Source: Lachnospiraceae bacterium XBB1006 (GTDB lineage Bacteria > Bacillota > Clostridia > Lachnospirales > Lachnospiraceae). From it: a stretch of 42,632 nucleotides of DNA. Below, piece after piece: positions 24,783 to 34,248 of this stretch. The position numbers and the translations under genes were made by a program. The stretch's first letter is position 1. Each line of letters opens with the position of its first letter. The DNA is taken from assembly GCA_900115795.1 (NCBI GenBank), contig FOXT01000014.1, positions 54,361 through 96,992 of the forward strand. Reading direction: 5' to 3'. The notes beneath the pieces are model-generated. The model was not told the DNA's origin, did no database searches, and saw only the letters and a list, made by a program, of their open reading frames with translations.

Positions 24783-25739
24783 ATGCCTGGATTTTATACC
24801 CATTATTTATTTGGTGCCATGACCTTTCCCGGTCTTCGCAACCAACATACAAAAGATATTATCAGAGACAACAAGTCCGTATATACCTTCGGCCTGCAAG
24901 GTCCGGATTTTTTATTCTATTTTTTACCTTCTCAAATCATTCACCGCGGCAATTTAGGTTCTACTATGCACGAACGGCGTACCGGTTGTTTTTTATTTCA
25001 TCTGCTAAACACCTGTACCCAATTCACAGATCCGGAAGATCGCGCCATTGCAGAATGCTATATCTTGGGTTTTCTCGGACATTACACCTTAGATTCTGTA
25101 GCGCACCCTTATATCTACGATCGATCCGGCTTTGTTTTCCAAAAGACCCAGAAGTACTACAGTCGTCATATTGAGCTTGAAACGGAAATTGATTCTGAAA
25201 TGTTAGATTATTATAAGCATCGCAAGCCCTCTGCCTTTGCGCAGCATAAGCTTCTCACACTTACTTCAAAACAAAAGAAGGTTATTTCCGCTTGTCTTAC
25301 TTCTGCTTTGCAGCAAACTTACCCGGAATACTTCCTTCACTCTGCGCTTATGCGTATGGCACTGCGTTGGATGCAAATCGGAACTCATCTGTTTTATGAC
25401 AAAAATGGTTGGAAAAAACCCTTGGTACGCAACCTGGAAAACAAGATTTTTGGCTACTATCCCATTTCTTTTATGATACCAACCGACACGCCAAGTGACT
25501 TTATTGATTCCACTAACGTGTTAAAAGAAACGTGGAAGAACCCCTGGAACCCGACCAAGCAAAGCAATGAGTCATTTTACGAACTATTCGAGCGTGCACA
25601 AAATGAATACCGGCATTTGATTACCGCTACGGAGGAGGTCTTTAACGCCTCGCGGCAAACGCTCCCCTCCAGCCTACGGAAGTGGAAAGAACTTGTCGGT
25701 AATCGCAGCTACCATTCCGGTCTCTCTTGCGAATTATAA
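24783..25739 (+). CDS. zinc-dependent phospholipase C family protein
   Basis: The 318-residue protein starts MPGFYTHYLFG, and the predicted metal-binding His/Asp residues follow: GLQGPDFLFY, HERRTG, GFLGHYTLDSVAHPYIY and SRHIELETEID. This is the clostridial S1/P1-nuclease-like phospholipase C group. No signal peptide is visible, so it probably acts in the cytoplasm or is leaderless. Substrate specificity is unknown. AAGGAGGAG precedes ATG 24783 and a strong terminator closes the gene. Confidence 0.85.
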   Translation: MPGFYTHYLFGAMTFPGLRNQHTKDIIRDNKSVYTFGLQGPDFLFYFLPSQIIHRGNLGSTMHERRTGCFLFHLLNTCTQFTDPEDRAIAECYILGFLGHYTLDSVAHPYIYDRSGFVFQKTQKYYSRHIELETEIDSEMLDYYKHRKPSAFAQHKLLTLTSKQKKVISACLTSALQQTYPEYFLHSALMRMALRWMQIGTHLFYDKNGWKKPLVRNLENKIFGYYPISFMIPTDTPSDFIDSTNVLKETWKNPWNPTKQSNESFYELFERAQNEYRHLITATEEVFNASRQTLPSSLRKWKELVGNRSYHSGLSCEL

Positions 25740-25748
25740 ATCTGGATT

Positions 25749-25778
25749 AAAAAAGCAGGTGTCTCCACCTGCTTTTTT
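25749..25778. terminator. bidirectional terminator between phospholipase gene and argR
   Basis: Perfect 13-bp arms (25749-25761 and 25766-25778) enclose a 4-nt loop, with A- and T-runs giving termination in both directions. It overlaps the argR stop codon by 2 bp. Confidence 0.92.
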
Positions 25779-26262
25779 ATCGTATTTCTCGTAATGTCTT
25801 TACCATCTCTGCTGCAGTTTGTTCATCCCGGGTAATCATCAATATTGTGTCATCTCCTGCCACTGTTCCAACAACTCCCTGCCATTCCAAACTATCGATG
25901 CAAGCACACACCGCCTGCGCCATACCGGTATAACATGTTATTACAACCAAGTTGTTCGCATAGTCAATTTTTACAACCGAAGCCAGAAAAATCGAATAAA
26001 ACTTATGCGATGCCTGATACTTCTCTTGCGTCTTTCCAACCGCATAATGATAGTCTCCTCCGGCTTCTGCCACCTTTACCAGTCTTAACTCCCTAATATC
26101 CCTGGAAATTGTAGCCTGTGTCACCGGAAATCCGCTCTCCTCTAGTCGCTTTGACAGGTCATTCTGTGTTGCGATCTTCTCATTTTCAATCAGGCGAAGA
26201 ATCGCTTCTTGACGAACCTCCTTTGCGCTTCCCTTCGTTCTAACAGTCGCCCTTTCTTTCAT
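25777..26262 (-). CDS. argR: arginine repressor
   Basis: The 161-residue protein has the ArgR winged helix (about residues 13-80; QNDLSKRLEESGFPVTQATISRDIRELRL, DYHYAV). The C-terminal arginine-binding hexamer domain carries GMAQAVCACIDSL and GTVAGDDTILMI. It senses arginine and binds ARG boxes. Here it is the last gene of a leftward string that starts with the deiminase genes, so it is likely to control them, possibly together with the AraC protein. GGAGGAG precedes ATG 26262; the YitT gene ends 9 bp upstream. Confidence 0.93.
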   Translation of the reverse strand: MKERATVRTKGSAKEVRQEAILRLIENEKIATQNDLSKRLEESGFPVTQATISRDIRELRLVKVAEAGGDYHYAVGKTQEKYQASHKFYSIFLASVVKIDYANNLVVITCYTGMAQAVCACIDSLEWQGVVGTVAGDDTILMITRDEQTAAEMVKTLREIR

Positions 26263-26271
26263 TTCTCCTCC

Positions 26272-27141
26272 TTATAATTTCTTTAAATAGTATCCGTCTA
26301 CCGTAATTCCCTCACTCATAAAAACAAAGGCATCCGGATCAATTTCATTTACGATTCTCTTCAGAGCTTTAACCTCATATTTTGAAATTACCACTGCGTT
26401 GACATTCATTTCTTCTGCCGAAAAAGCACCTTTTCCATCCCAGTAGGTAACGCCTCTTCCAATTTCTTGCGTCAAACGCTTCTGTAACTCCTTATTCTTT
26501 GTAATGATAAAGCACAACATATTGATACTCTGGTAATGTGTACGATCCATGGTATAGGAAATAATGGCCGCATAAATTACCGAGTAGCACGCAATATTCA
26601 AATCAAACATCGCGGCACATATTAAGTATATCACAGCATTGACCAAAATGGATATTTTTCCTACCGTAACTTTAATATCTTTTTTCAAAAAATAGATACC
26701 GATGATATCTACACCGCCACTGCAACCTTTTGATCGAAGAATTAATCCCAATCCGTATCCCGTAATCAATCCACCGATAAGCGCATCCAATAAGGGATCA
26801 TCAAATACCGGTTTGCTAGGAATCGGAATCAGCGAAATAACAATGGTTTGAATTACCAGGCCAAACAATGTTCTTGAAAAAAACTGTTTGGATACAAAGC
26901 GATACGCAATGTAAAAAAGTGGTACATTCAAAGCAAAGTTAATGATACCTGCAATGTCAAATCCGCTCGGTAGCGCTAAATGCGCATACTGCACCAGCAG
27001 GGTTCGAATAATCTGTGACAAACCATAAATACCACCGTTGTACATTCCAGCCGGTACTACAAACACATTTACCGAAAAGGAAAACAACAGACATCCGCCA
27101 ATAATTCTGGCATAATCAGCTACGTCTTCTTTTTTTAGCAT
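26272..27141 (-). CDS. YitT-family membrane protein
   Basis: The 289-residue protein has five or six membrane segments (about residues 10-190) including the family motifs PAGMYNGGIYGLSQI, GYGLGLILRSKGCSGGVDIIG and YAAIISYTMDRTHY. A cytoplasmic DUF2179 domain follows (FIITKNKELQKRLTQEIGRGVTYWDGKGAF). Transport activity has not been shown for most members. Its ATG overlaps the 3' end of the CsaA-like gene by 7 nt, so translation is coupled. Position inside the arginine operon suggests a link to amino-acid or nucleotide-signal physiology, which is inference. Confidence 0.87.
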   Translation of the reverse strand: MLKKEDVADYARIIGGCLLFSFSVNVFVVPAGMYNGGIYGLSQIIRTLLVQYAHLALPSGFDIAGIINFALNVPLFYIAYRFVSKQFFSRTLFGLVIQTIVISLIPIPSKPVFDDPLLDALIGGLITGYGLGLILRSKGCSGGVDIIGIYFLKKDIKVTVGKISILVNAVIYLICAAMFDLNIACYSVIYAAIISYTMDRTHYQSINMLCFIITKNKELQKRLTQEIGRGVTYWDGKGAFSAEEMNVNAVVISKYEVKALKRIVNEIDPDAFVFMSEGITVDGYYLKKL

Positions 27142-27482
27142 ACTTCCGCACCAACTAATATATCCCTTTCCGGAACCACAAATGCCAGGTTCCCATTGCT
27201 ATCTTCCGCTGATAAAATCACACCTTCGGACGGTAATCCACCCATGGTAATCGGCTTTAGATTACACAACACCGTAACCTTTTTACCAATCACTTCCTCC
27301 GGATCATAGTATTCTCGCAACCCGGATACAATCTGGATGGTTTCTTCACCTAAATTTACTTTAAAATTAAGAAGCTTTAAGGAATTCTTGATTTCCTCAC
27401 AGGCCACTATTTCTCCAATGCGAAAATGCATATTCAAAAAATCCTCATATGCTACCTGGATTCCCTTTTCTTCTCTACTCAT
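27135..27482 (-). CDS. CsaA-like tRNA-binding (EMAP/OB-fold) domain protein
   Basis: The 115-residue protein is a single OB-fold domain as in CsaA and the C-terminus of bacterial MetRS. It shows MHFRIGEIVACEEI, VNLGEETIQIVSGLREYYDPEEVIGKKV and LKPITMGGLPSEGVILSAED. Such domains bind tRNA or act as chaperone-like factors. Its ATG overlaps the AraC gene stop (ATGA, 4 nt), and its own end overlaps the YitT start. Such tight coupling in an arginine locus is notable; the role is unknown. Confidence 0.85.
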   Translation of the reverse strand: MSREEKGIQVAYEDFLNMHFRIGEIVACEEIKNSLKLLNFKVNLGEETIQIVSGLREYYDPEEVIGKKVTVLCNLKPITMGGLPSEGVILSAEDSNGNLAFVVPERDILVGAEVC

Positions 27483-28732
27483 TCTTCATTTCCTCCCTCT
27501 ACACGTATCATTTGTCGAAAATTACTTGGTGTAACATGTTTAATTAACACAAAATTTCTTGTAAACGTTTTTACCGTATTAAATCCTACTTCGATTGCAA
27601 TGTCCGTAATCGTCATATCCGTCTCTGCCAGTAGTTTACATGCGGAATTTACTCTCAAGAAATGCAAGAACTCCGAAAAATTACGTTCTACTTGAAGTAA
27701 CAAAATCTTATTTAACTCCGGCACGGAAATCTCGAATTCCGTTGCCACCGATTGCGCTGTCAGCTCTTCCTTATGATTCTCTACAATATACGTAACCAGT
27801 TGGTAAGCGATGCGCCGTTCTTCTATATTACAAACACCAAGAACAGTTTGATAGGTTTTTCGATATTCACTGATTTTTGATCCCATGCGGCTTTCAAACA
27901 CCTTGGAGATATGTGCTGCATCCACATACCCCAAAAACATAGCTAGCTCTTCTAGTGTATAATCCGTGTACATCAAATAATTTAACGTCTTGGCAATTTT
28001 AATTTCATTAACCAAATTATTAAACGTAAGTCCCGTTGTTTCCATAATATACTTACTTATGGAGGACTCACTCATGTAAAATAGCTTTGCCAAACGGCTC
28101 AGCGTAATTTTCTCGCTTAAATGGGTATAGATATAGCGGAAAATTTCTGTTTTTTCACCTTTTTTTGTCGCAACTATGCGGTCGAATTTTTTATCACAAT
28201 CTTCCCTTTGACTAATCACTATTAGTTCCACCAAAAGATTCACCACATATATGCTGGATAGCGCCTTTTTCTCCGGGAACTGAAGCGTAGATTCTACGCC
28301 GACTTCCTGCTTGATTTTTCCAAGAATAGCTCGAATTTCCTGTGTCTTAACCGGATCACACTCCACCACAGGATTTTCCTGCATCTGCTTTATAATCTCA
28401 ATCTTCTGATTATCCACATTAAATATGGACTTAATTGCATTATTTAACAAAACAAAATTATAAACCACTACATAATACTGAAATGTCTCTCTAACTTCTG
28501 TAACTTCCGTACAATCAAAGGGCAACAGCGTGATAAGCATATTATCATGAATATCATACTCTACCTCATTGATTTTCATTTTTCCTCGTCCTTTATTGAT
28601 AAAAAGGAATCGGGACGTCTGATGTAAAATCGGCTTCGTCTTTTTATCAATAATCTCTACATCAAATGAGCAGATTTTTCTATCATCCATACGCGAGCAA
28701 AACTGCTGCTGGAGTTCTGTTGTATTTTCCAT
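27479..28732 (-). CDS. AraC-family regulator with two AraC-type HTH regions
   Basis: ATG 28732 has AAGGAG upstream (an ATG at 28771 lies within a hairpin). The 417-residue protein has an N-terminal cupin-like sensor part (about 20-110) with FLFINKGRGKMKINEVEYDI. A standard two-helix AraC domain follows at about residues 205-300 (LSRLAKLFYMSESSISKYI, LEELAMFLGYVDAAHISKVF). A second AraC-like domain occupies about 320-410 (TAQSVATEFEISVPELNKIL, ITDIAIEVGFNTVKTFTRNF). Two DNA-binding units in one chain are rare. It is encoded directly behind the carrier gene of the deiminase cluster, so regulation of that cluster by arginine or a related ligand is the likely role. Confidence 0.85.
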   Translation of the reverse strand: MENTTELQQQFCSRMDDRKICSFDVEIIDKKTKPILHQTSRFLFINKGRGKMKINEVEYDIHDNMLITLLPFDCTEVTEVRETFQYYVVVYNFVLLNNAIKSIFNVDNQKIEIIKQMQENPVVECDPVKTQEIRAILGKIKQEVGVESTLQFPEKKALSSIYVVNLLVELIVISQREDCDKKFDRIVATKKGEKTEIFRYIYTHLSEKITLSRLAKLFYMSESSISKYIMETTGLTFNNLVNEIKIAKTLNYLMYTDYTLEELAMFLGYVDAAHISKVFESRMGSKISEYRKTYQTVLGVCNIEERRIAYQLVTYIVENHKEELTAQSVATEFEISVPELNKILLLQVERNFSEFLHFLRVNSACKLLAETDMTITDIAIEVGFNTVKTFTRNFVLIKHVTPSNFRQMIRVEGGNEE

Positions 28733-28756
28733 CCCAATTCTCCTTGTATTTATAGT

Positions 28757-28785
28757 ATGGCGGATAAGCATAACTTATCCGCCAT
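28757..28785. other. intercistronic 12-bp stem-loop
   Basis: ATGGCGGATAAG (28757-28768) and its exact complement (28774-28785) enclose a 5-nt loop between the carrier and AraC genes. No T-run follows on the minus strand, so processing, mRNA stability or partial termination is more likely than full termination. Confidence 0.55.
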
Positions 28786-28810
28786 GAAATAGTTTGTATT
28801 ATGCTTTCAA

Positions 28811-30205
28811 TTATAACACCATCATTGCAATGGATAAAATAATGATATTTGCTACAACTAATATACCACATAATGGAAGTGCAAACTTCAACCATGTAGG
28901 ATACTCAATCTTAGATAGAGACGTTCCACCCATTACAACGGCTGACGTTGGGGTAATTAAGTTAACAACACCACATGCTGCACAATAAATCATAACCATT
29001 ACTTCTGGGCTTAAACCAAGCTTCACAGCCAATGGTCCAAAGGTTCCCATAGATGCACCTGCCAAACCAGAGGTAGATGGAATCAAGAATGATAAACCAA
29101 TGTACACAATGTAACTTCCTGCTGTGAATACCGTTGTGTTAACTCCTGACAAAGCCTTTGCAGCATTGTCTAAAACGTACATATCCAAGCCAGTAGCTTT
29201 CATTAATACAGAAATACCTCTTGCTACAGCGATGATAAGAACTACACTCATCATATCCGCTGCTCCATTTATAAAGTTCTTAATAAAGTCTCTCTCCGGC
29301 ATTCTGGATACGATTGCGATTATAATTGCCATGATGGTAAACCACGCTTGCAATTCCTGGAAATACCAATCGCCCCATACCTGGCCTACGAGCCATTTTC
29401 CGGTTGCATAAGGCATAGAAACTCCAAAGTCAGCCCATGGAATCAAACTGATAATCATGATTACAAATGATAATCCAAAAAGTACTAATGTAATTTTCTG
29501 AGATGTGGTCATCTGAACTGTATCTGTTGATTTTCCACTCAGATACTCTGCCTCAGAAGCAGCTTTCTCAGCCGCTGTAAGAATAGATCTTCCTTCGCTC
29601 TTAACTTTCTTAGCATAACGCATAACAAAGATAATTGCTATAAGCAAAGAAGATAACCAAAGAATTGCTCCCAAACCAATAATAATTGTCTGGTTAACTT
29701 TAATTCCTGCATTTTTCAATTCATCGGCTGCTGCACCAACAGCGAATGGGTTAACGGTTGAACCTAAGCAACCAACACCGGCACCAAGCAAAATAGTTGC
29801 ACATCCAACCATTGCATCAAAGCCAGCTACCATCATTGTTCCTACAATCAATACGTAGAACGCCATGGTCTCTTCACACATACCATAAGATGTTCCACCA
29901 AGGGAAAAAATCAACATTAATACCGGGATTAACATTAATTCATTTCCGTTCATTTTCTTAACAACTGCTGCGATACCTGCATCCAACGCTCCGGTATCTG
30001 CAACCACTCCTAAGAAGCCTCCGATACAAAGAACGAATACGCAGACATCAATCGCCTGAACGAATCCTGTAGGTGCCGCCATCACAAAGTCTGCAATGCT
30101 CGCACTCTTTACACTTGGAATCAAGTGTGTAATCACCGCAAGAATAGCAATAATGATAAACAAAATGCTAAACGCGGAAGGCATTTTAAAACCTTTCTTT
30201 TCCAT
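28811..30205 (-). CDS. arcD: YfcC/ArcD-type carrier, probable arginine-ornithine antiporter
   Basis: The 464-residue protein has about 12 membrane segments and belongs to the YfcC (C4-dicarboxylate-carrier-like) family. Visible features are VLCIGGFLGVVADTGALDAGI, LGGTSYGMCEETMAFY, LLGAGVGCLGSTVNPFAVG and a late SFLIPSTSGLAGASMGTFGPLA. Members of this family stand next to arcABC in many Firmicutes and Fusobacteria, where exchange of arginine for ornithine is the assigned task. Substrate is inferred from the locus. A 151-bp gap with a long hairpin separates it from arcC upstream. Confidence 0.82.
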   Translation of the reverse strand: MEKKGFKMPSAFSILFIIIAILAVITHLIPSVKSASIADFVMAAPTGFVQAIDVCVFVLCIGGFLGVVADTGALDAGIAAVVKKMNGNELMLIPVLMLIFSLGGTSYGMCEETMAFYVLIVGTMMVAGFDAMVGCATILLGAGVGCLGSTVNPFAVGAAADELKNAGIKVNQTIIIGLGAILWLSSLLIAIIFVMRYAKKVKSEGRSILTAAEKAASEAEYLSGKSTDTVQMTTSQKITLVLFGLSFVIMIISLIPWADFGVSMPYATGKWLVGQVWGDWYFQELQAWFTIMAIIIAIVSRMPERDFIKNFINGAADMMSVVLIIAVARGISVLMKATGLDMYVLDNAAKALSGVNTTVFTAGSYIVYIGLSFLIPSTSGLAGASMGTFGPLAVKLGLSPEVMVMIYCAACGVVNLITPTSAVVMGGTSLSKIEYPTWLKFALPLCGILVVANIIILSIAMMVL

Positions 30206-30264
30206 TTTTCTTTCTCCTCTTCTTTTATTTTCACAACCTTTTCACAGAATATCTTTCTTAATTT

Positions 30265-30309
30265 GAAGTTTCCCGTTTCTACTTGGAAAGTAAAAACGGG
30301 AAAAACTTC
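30265..30309. other. long intercistronic hairpin between arcC and the carrier gene
   Basis: Arms 30265-30278 and about 30294-30309 pair with a 2-nt bulge, and TACT/AGTA closes the top. No T-run follows on the minus strand. It probably sets the ratio of carrier to enzyme message by processing or pausing. Confidence 0.45.
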
Positions 30310-30356
30310 ATTTTTTCATTTAAGAAAAGCTATTCTTATAGGTTATAAAGGACCTA

Positions 30357-31298
30357 TTATTTTGCAATAATCTTTGTTCCGGTCTCACCACTCATAGCAA
30401 GTCCGGCTTTCTCTAAGGAAGTGATGAGTGCTGCTCTTCCATCTGCAGACTTAACGAAATTCATACAAGCCTCAACCTTTGGAAGCATACTTCCCGGTGC
30501 GAAATGACCTTCGGAAATATATTTTTCGCAATCATCTAAGGTAATTTCAGCAAGCTCTTTCTGATCAGGCTTGTTGAAGTTGATGCACACACGGTCAACA
30601 GCAGTCAAGATTACGAGCATATCAGCATTGATATCTTCTGCTAATCTTGCACAAGCTTTATCCTTATCGATAACAGCTGCAGTTCCCTGTAAACCATTTG
30701 GTGTCTCAATTACCGGAATACCACCACCGCCAACGGTGATTACAACAACGTCCTCATCAATCAGCTTGTTGACAACGCCTAATTCTACGATACGTTTTGG
30801 CTGTGGAGAAGGAACAACTCTTCTGTATCCTCTTCCTGCATCCTCAACGAAGGTATATCCTTTTTCTGCTGCAATCTTATCAGCTTCTTCCTTTGTCATG
30901 AAGGAACCGATTGGTTTGGTAGGATTCTCAAAAGCCTTATCAGCCGGGTCCACAACTACCTGTGTTACAAGACAAGCAACTTCTTTCTTGATTCCGCGGG
31001 AAGCTAATTCCTGCTGAACAGCCTGCTGTAAGTGGTATCCAATGTAACCCTGTGACATTGCACCACACTCTGGGAATGGCATATATGGTGTCTTTCCACC
31101 ATGCGTAGCAGAAAACTCCATACCGTTATTGATCATTCCGACCTGTGGGCCATTACCATGACCGATAACTACCTTGTGACCCTGGGAAATAAGGTCAACA
31201 ACTGTCTTGGCAGTGTGTTTCACTAATTCTAATTGCTCTTCTGCATTATTCCCCAAGGCATTTCCGCCTAATGCAAGCACAATTTTCTTGCTTTCCAT
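30357..31298 (-). CDS. arcC: carbamate kinase
   Basis: The 313-residue protein carries the amino-acid-kinase signatures ALGGNALGNN at the start, GHGNGPQVGMINN, VVITVGGGGIPVIE and ILTAVDRVCINFNKP. It transfers phosphate from carbamoyl phosphate to ADP, the ATP-forming last step of the arginine deiminase pathway. Length and motifs match fermentative carbamate kinases. AAGGAGAG precedes ATG 31298, and arcB ends 26 bp upstream. Confidence 0.95.
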   Translation of the reverse strand: MESKKIVLALGGNALGNNAEEQLELVKHTAKTVVDLISQGHKVVIGHGNGPQVGMINNGMEFSATHGGKTPYMPFPECGAMSQGYIGYHLQQAVQQELASRGIKKEVACLVTQVVVDPADKAFENPTKPIGSFMTKEEADKIAAEKGYTFVEDAGRGYRRVVPSPQPKRIVELGVVNKLIDEDVVVITVGGGGIPVIETPNGLQGTAAVIDKDKACARLAEDINADMLVILTAVDRVCINFNKPDQKELAEITLDDCEKYISEGHFAPGSMLPKVEACMNFVKSADGRAALITSLEKAGLAMSGETGTKIIAK

Positions 31299-31324
31299 GT
31301 TCTAACTCTCCTTTAAAGCGTATA

Positions 31325-32317
31325 TTAGCAAAGTGTAGCGTATACTACAGCCTTGATAGTATGCATTCTGTTCTCAGCCTCGTCAAATACTACGGACTGT
31401 TTGGACTCGAATACTTCATCTGTAACTTCCATTTCGTTTACGCCAAATTTCTTAGCGATGTCAGCACCGATGGTTGTCTTGGTGTCATGGAAGGATGGTA
31501 AGCAGTGCATAAAGATTGCTTCTGGCTTAGCGTTTGCCATAAGCTCTTTGTTTACCTGATATGGTTTTAATAATTTAATTCTTTCTTCCCAAACTTCATC
31601 CGGTTCACCCATGGATACCCAGATATCAGTATAGATAACGTCTGCTCCTGTAGTTCCTTCTTTAACATCTTCTGTTAAACGAACTTCACAATTGTTATCA
31701 GCTGCAATCTTCTTGCACTCGTCGATTAACCACTGTTCTGGCCATAAGGACTTCGGTGCACATGCTGTGAAGTTGAGTCCCATCTTAGCACAAGCAACCA
31801 TTAAAGAGTTACCCATGTTGTTTCTAGCATCACCCATGTAAGTGAAGTTAACACCCTTCAAATGTCCTAACTTCTCTTCGATTGTTAAAAGGTCAGCTAA
31901 CATCTGAGTTGGGTGGAACTGATCGGTTAAACCATTCCATACCGGTACTCCAGCATAGTCAGACAATTCCTGAACTAAATCCTGGCTGAATCCACGGTAC
32001 TCAATACCATCATACATTCTTCCAAGAACGCGAGCGGTATCAGCGATGCTCTCTTTTTTACCCATCTGAGAGCTTCCCGGATCAAGGTAAGTAACACCCA
32101 TACCTAAGTCTAATCCAGCAACTTCGAAAGAACATCTTGTTCTTGTGGATGTCTTTTCGAATAATAATACGATATTCTTTCCTTCAAGATATCTATGTGG
32201 AGTATGAGTTCTCTTTAAATCCTTGAAGTTTTTAGATAAATCTAATAAATAACGGATTTCCTCAGATGTGAAATCTAATAATTTTAAATAGCTTCTTCCT
32301 CTTAAATTAACGCCCAT
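31325..32317 (-). CDS. arcB: ornithine carbamoyltransferase, catabolic
   Basis: The 330-residue protein has the carbamoyl-phosphate motif [11 protein letters not shown], the [14 protein letters not shown] motif, the [14 protein letters not shown] segment and the ornithine-site HCLPSFHD motif. Within the deiminase operon it should run in the phosphorolysis direction, splitting citrulline into ornithine and carbamoyl phosphate. It lies between arcA (49 bp upstream) and arcC (26 bp downstream). AAGGAG precedes ATG 32317. Confidence 0.95.
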   Translation of the reverse strand: MGVNLRGRSYLKLLDFTSEEIRYLLDLSKNFKDLKRTHTPHRYLEGKNIVLLFEKTSTRTRCSFEVAGLDLGMGVTYLDPGSSQMGKKESIADTARVLGRMYDGIEYRGFSQDLVQELSDYAGVPVWNGLTDQFHPTQMLADLLTIEEKLGHLKGVNFTYMGDARNNMGNSLMVACAKMGLNFTACAPKSLWPEQWLIDECKKIAADNNCEVRLTEDVKEGTTGADVIYTDIWVSMGEPDEVWEERIKLLKPYQVNKELMANAKPEAIFMHCLPSFHDTKTTIGADIAKKFGVNEMEVTDEVFESKQSVVFDEAENRMHTIKAVVYATLC

Positions 32318-32366
32318 TGTTAATTATCTCCTTTTCTATAATTTATATCGAATCAAAAAATTCCAA

Positions 32367-33599
32367 CTAGTCCTCACGTACAAGTGGCATACTCATACAA
32401 CGTGGGCCTCCTCTTCCTCTGGAGAGCTCGGCACTTGGGATTTCAAGAACCTTGATTCCTTTCTTTCTTAATAAGTCGTTAGTTACTGTATTTCTCTGGT
32501 ATACAACTACAACACCAGGAGCAATACATAAGGTGTTTGAACCATCGTTCCACTGCTCACGCTCTGCAGCGATTCTGTCTTCACCGCCACACTTAATCAA
32601 TTCAACCTTTGGTACACCCAAAGCTTTTGCAAGTATGCTTTCAAGATCAGACTCAACCTTAGCAACCTTTAATTCATCTTTGCCTGCACCCGGTGTAATT
32701 TCGTATACAGTCAAAGGTCCAAGGATACCCGGATGGATTGTGAACTTGTCCACATCAATCTGAGTAAATACAGTATCAAGATGCATAAATGCACGAGATT
32801 CCGGAATATCAAATGCAAGAATTGTTCTAATAGAAGCATCTTTATCGCCAAAAATCTTTCTTGCTAACATTTCGATTGCATCTGCCTGTGTTCTCTGAGA
32901 GATACCAATTGCTAATACCTTATCGTTCAAGTTAAGAACGTCTCCACCTTCAATGTGGAATGGGTTATAGCGATCGTAGTAAAGAGGCACCTGACCCTTA
33001 TAATCCGGATGATATTTGAAAATATACTCTCCGTAAATTGTTTCTCTACATCTCGTTACAGACAACATCTTATGAAGTGTCACACCGTTACCTACACAAG
33101 CAAAAGGATCTCTTGTGAAGTACGCATTTGGCATTGGGTCGATTAACAACTGAGAAGAATCACTCATCAAATCTACCAAAGACTCCTCTTTATTAAATCT
33201 GATTTCGTTTAATACGATACCTTCAAATGTTTTGTCAACTAAAGCTTTGTTGTCGCCCTTATATTTTTCGATCATGAAGTCGTAAATCTTTTTCTGCCAC
33301 GTTTCTGTTTCGATACCAGCTTCTTTAATCCACTGTTTTAAGAACTGATCACGAATTTCATCACTCAAGTCGAGAACCTCAGCTGTTAACTGCTCAAGGT
33401 ATACAACTTCTACTCCGTTATCACGAAGTGTCTGAGCAAATGCATCATGCTCCTGCTGTGCTACTTCCAAAAATGGAATATCATCAAACAGTAATCTTTC
33501 CAAGGTATCCGGAGTTAAGTTCTCCAACTCTTTACCTGGACGATGCAAAAGCACTTTCTTTAATGGCTTAATTTCACTTTTGACATTAATTGCTGCCAT
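32367..33599 (-). CDS. arcA: arginine deiminase
   Basis: ATG 33599 has AAAGGAGG upstream and gives the usual start [10 protein letters not shown]; the in-frame start at 33647 adds 16 unlikely residues. The 410-residue protein has the guanidino-modifying-enzyme core: [26 protein letters not shown] and the nucleophile cysteine in [13 protein letters not shown] near the C-terminus. It hydrolyses arginine to citrulline and ammonia. It is the first gene of the operon, preceded by a long AT-rich leader with a candidate promoter at 34038-34066. Confidence 0.96.
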   Translation of the reverse strand: MAAINVKSEIKPLKKVLLHRPGKELENLTPDTLERLLFDDIPFLEVAQQEHDAFAQTLRDNGVEVVYLEQLTAEVLDLSDEIRDQFLKQWIKEAGIETETWQKKIYDFMIEKYKGDNKALVDKTFEGIVLNEIRFNKEESLVDLMSDSSQLLIDPMPNAYFTRDPFACVGNGVTLHKMLSVTRCRETIYGEYIFKYHPDYKGQVPLYYDRYNPFHIEGGDVLNLNDKVLAIGISQRTQADAIEMLARKIFGDKDASIRTILAFDIPESRAFMHLDTVFTQIDVDKFTIHPGILGPLTVYEITPGAGKDELKVAKVESDLESILAKALGVPKVELIKCGGEDRIAAEREQWNDGSNTLCIAPGVVVVYQRNTVTNDLLRKKGIKVLEIPSAELSRGRGGPRCMSMPLVRED

Positions 33600-34030
33600 G
33601 ACTTTGCGTCCTCCTTTTAATATTACATTTTTTATCTGCATAGTCATAAAACCATCATCCTTGAAATGGACATGGTCATCATGCGTCAGATTTCGGTCAC
33701 ACCAAATATGTTACACATTTTCACCTCGCTTTGCTTGATTTTTCAAAAAAACAGATTTGTATATTTCACGCGATGGTTTTTTTCATCCTTTAGCAAATTT
33801 ACACAAATATCATAAAGCAAAACTGTATATTTGTACTTATATACCTAATATTTGCATGTTTTATCTCGAATATACATACAATATATACACGAATGAATAT
33901 TCAAATTAAGCGCAATATATTCATTCAATTTCCTATATTTTACGCAACATATTGTATTTTTTTTCAAGCCGCCACAATTCTGTATTTTTTCACATAATAT
34001 TTATACATCCTACACATTTGGCGTTAGCCA
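33600..34030 (-). promoter_or_regulatory. long AT-rich leader / operator region of the deiminase operon
   Basis: This stretch has no gene. It contains many TGTATATT- or TGAATATT-like sequences resembling ARG boxes: near 33757, 33823, 33894-33903 (TGAATATTCA), 33918-33926, 33951-33965 and 33981-33992. GAATGAATA (33891-33899) and TATTCATTC (33918-33926) are perfect inverted repeats. ArgR and/or the AraC protein are the likely ligands. If the promoter at 34038-34066 is used, all of it is transcribed. Confidence 0.5.
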
Positions 34031-34037
34031 TACAAAT

Positions 34038-34066
34038 ATTATACCCAAAAATGTCCTTTTTAACAA
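34038..34066 (-). promoter_or_regulatory. candidate promoter of the arginine deiminase operon
   Basis: On the minus strand TTGTTA (34066-34061), a 17-nt spacer and a perfect TATAAT (34043-34038) predict a start near 34031, giving a leader of about 430 nt before arcA. More possible ARG-box-like sequences (around 34097-34150) lie upstream of it. Confidence 0.5.
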
Positions 34067-34163
34067 CACAAATCCCGTAAATATCGTATTTAACAATGTA
34101 TTCACATATCGTATTTTACGTTTTTCGTTTGCATATTATTGTATATTCTTTTCTAAACAAATG

Positions 34164-34201
34164 AAAAAAGATGGGTTCTATGCTGTATAGAACCCATCTT
34201 T
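34164..34201 (-). terminator. terminator of rpiB
   Basis: Perfect 15-bp arms (34167-34181 and 34187-34201) enclose a 5-nt loop, followed on the minus strand by a T-run. It lies 48 bp past the rpiB stop codon. Confidence 0.92.
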
Positions 34202-34248
34202 ATGAATTTTTCACCCTTTTTTGCCTATTTTTCCACCTATAACTAGTA

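Noticed and set aside
24615-24803. 62-residue minus-strand frame before the phospholipase gene
   Set aside because: No ribosome binding site; it overlaps hairpins, a promoter and the start of a real gene.
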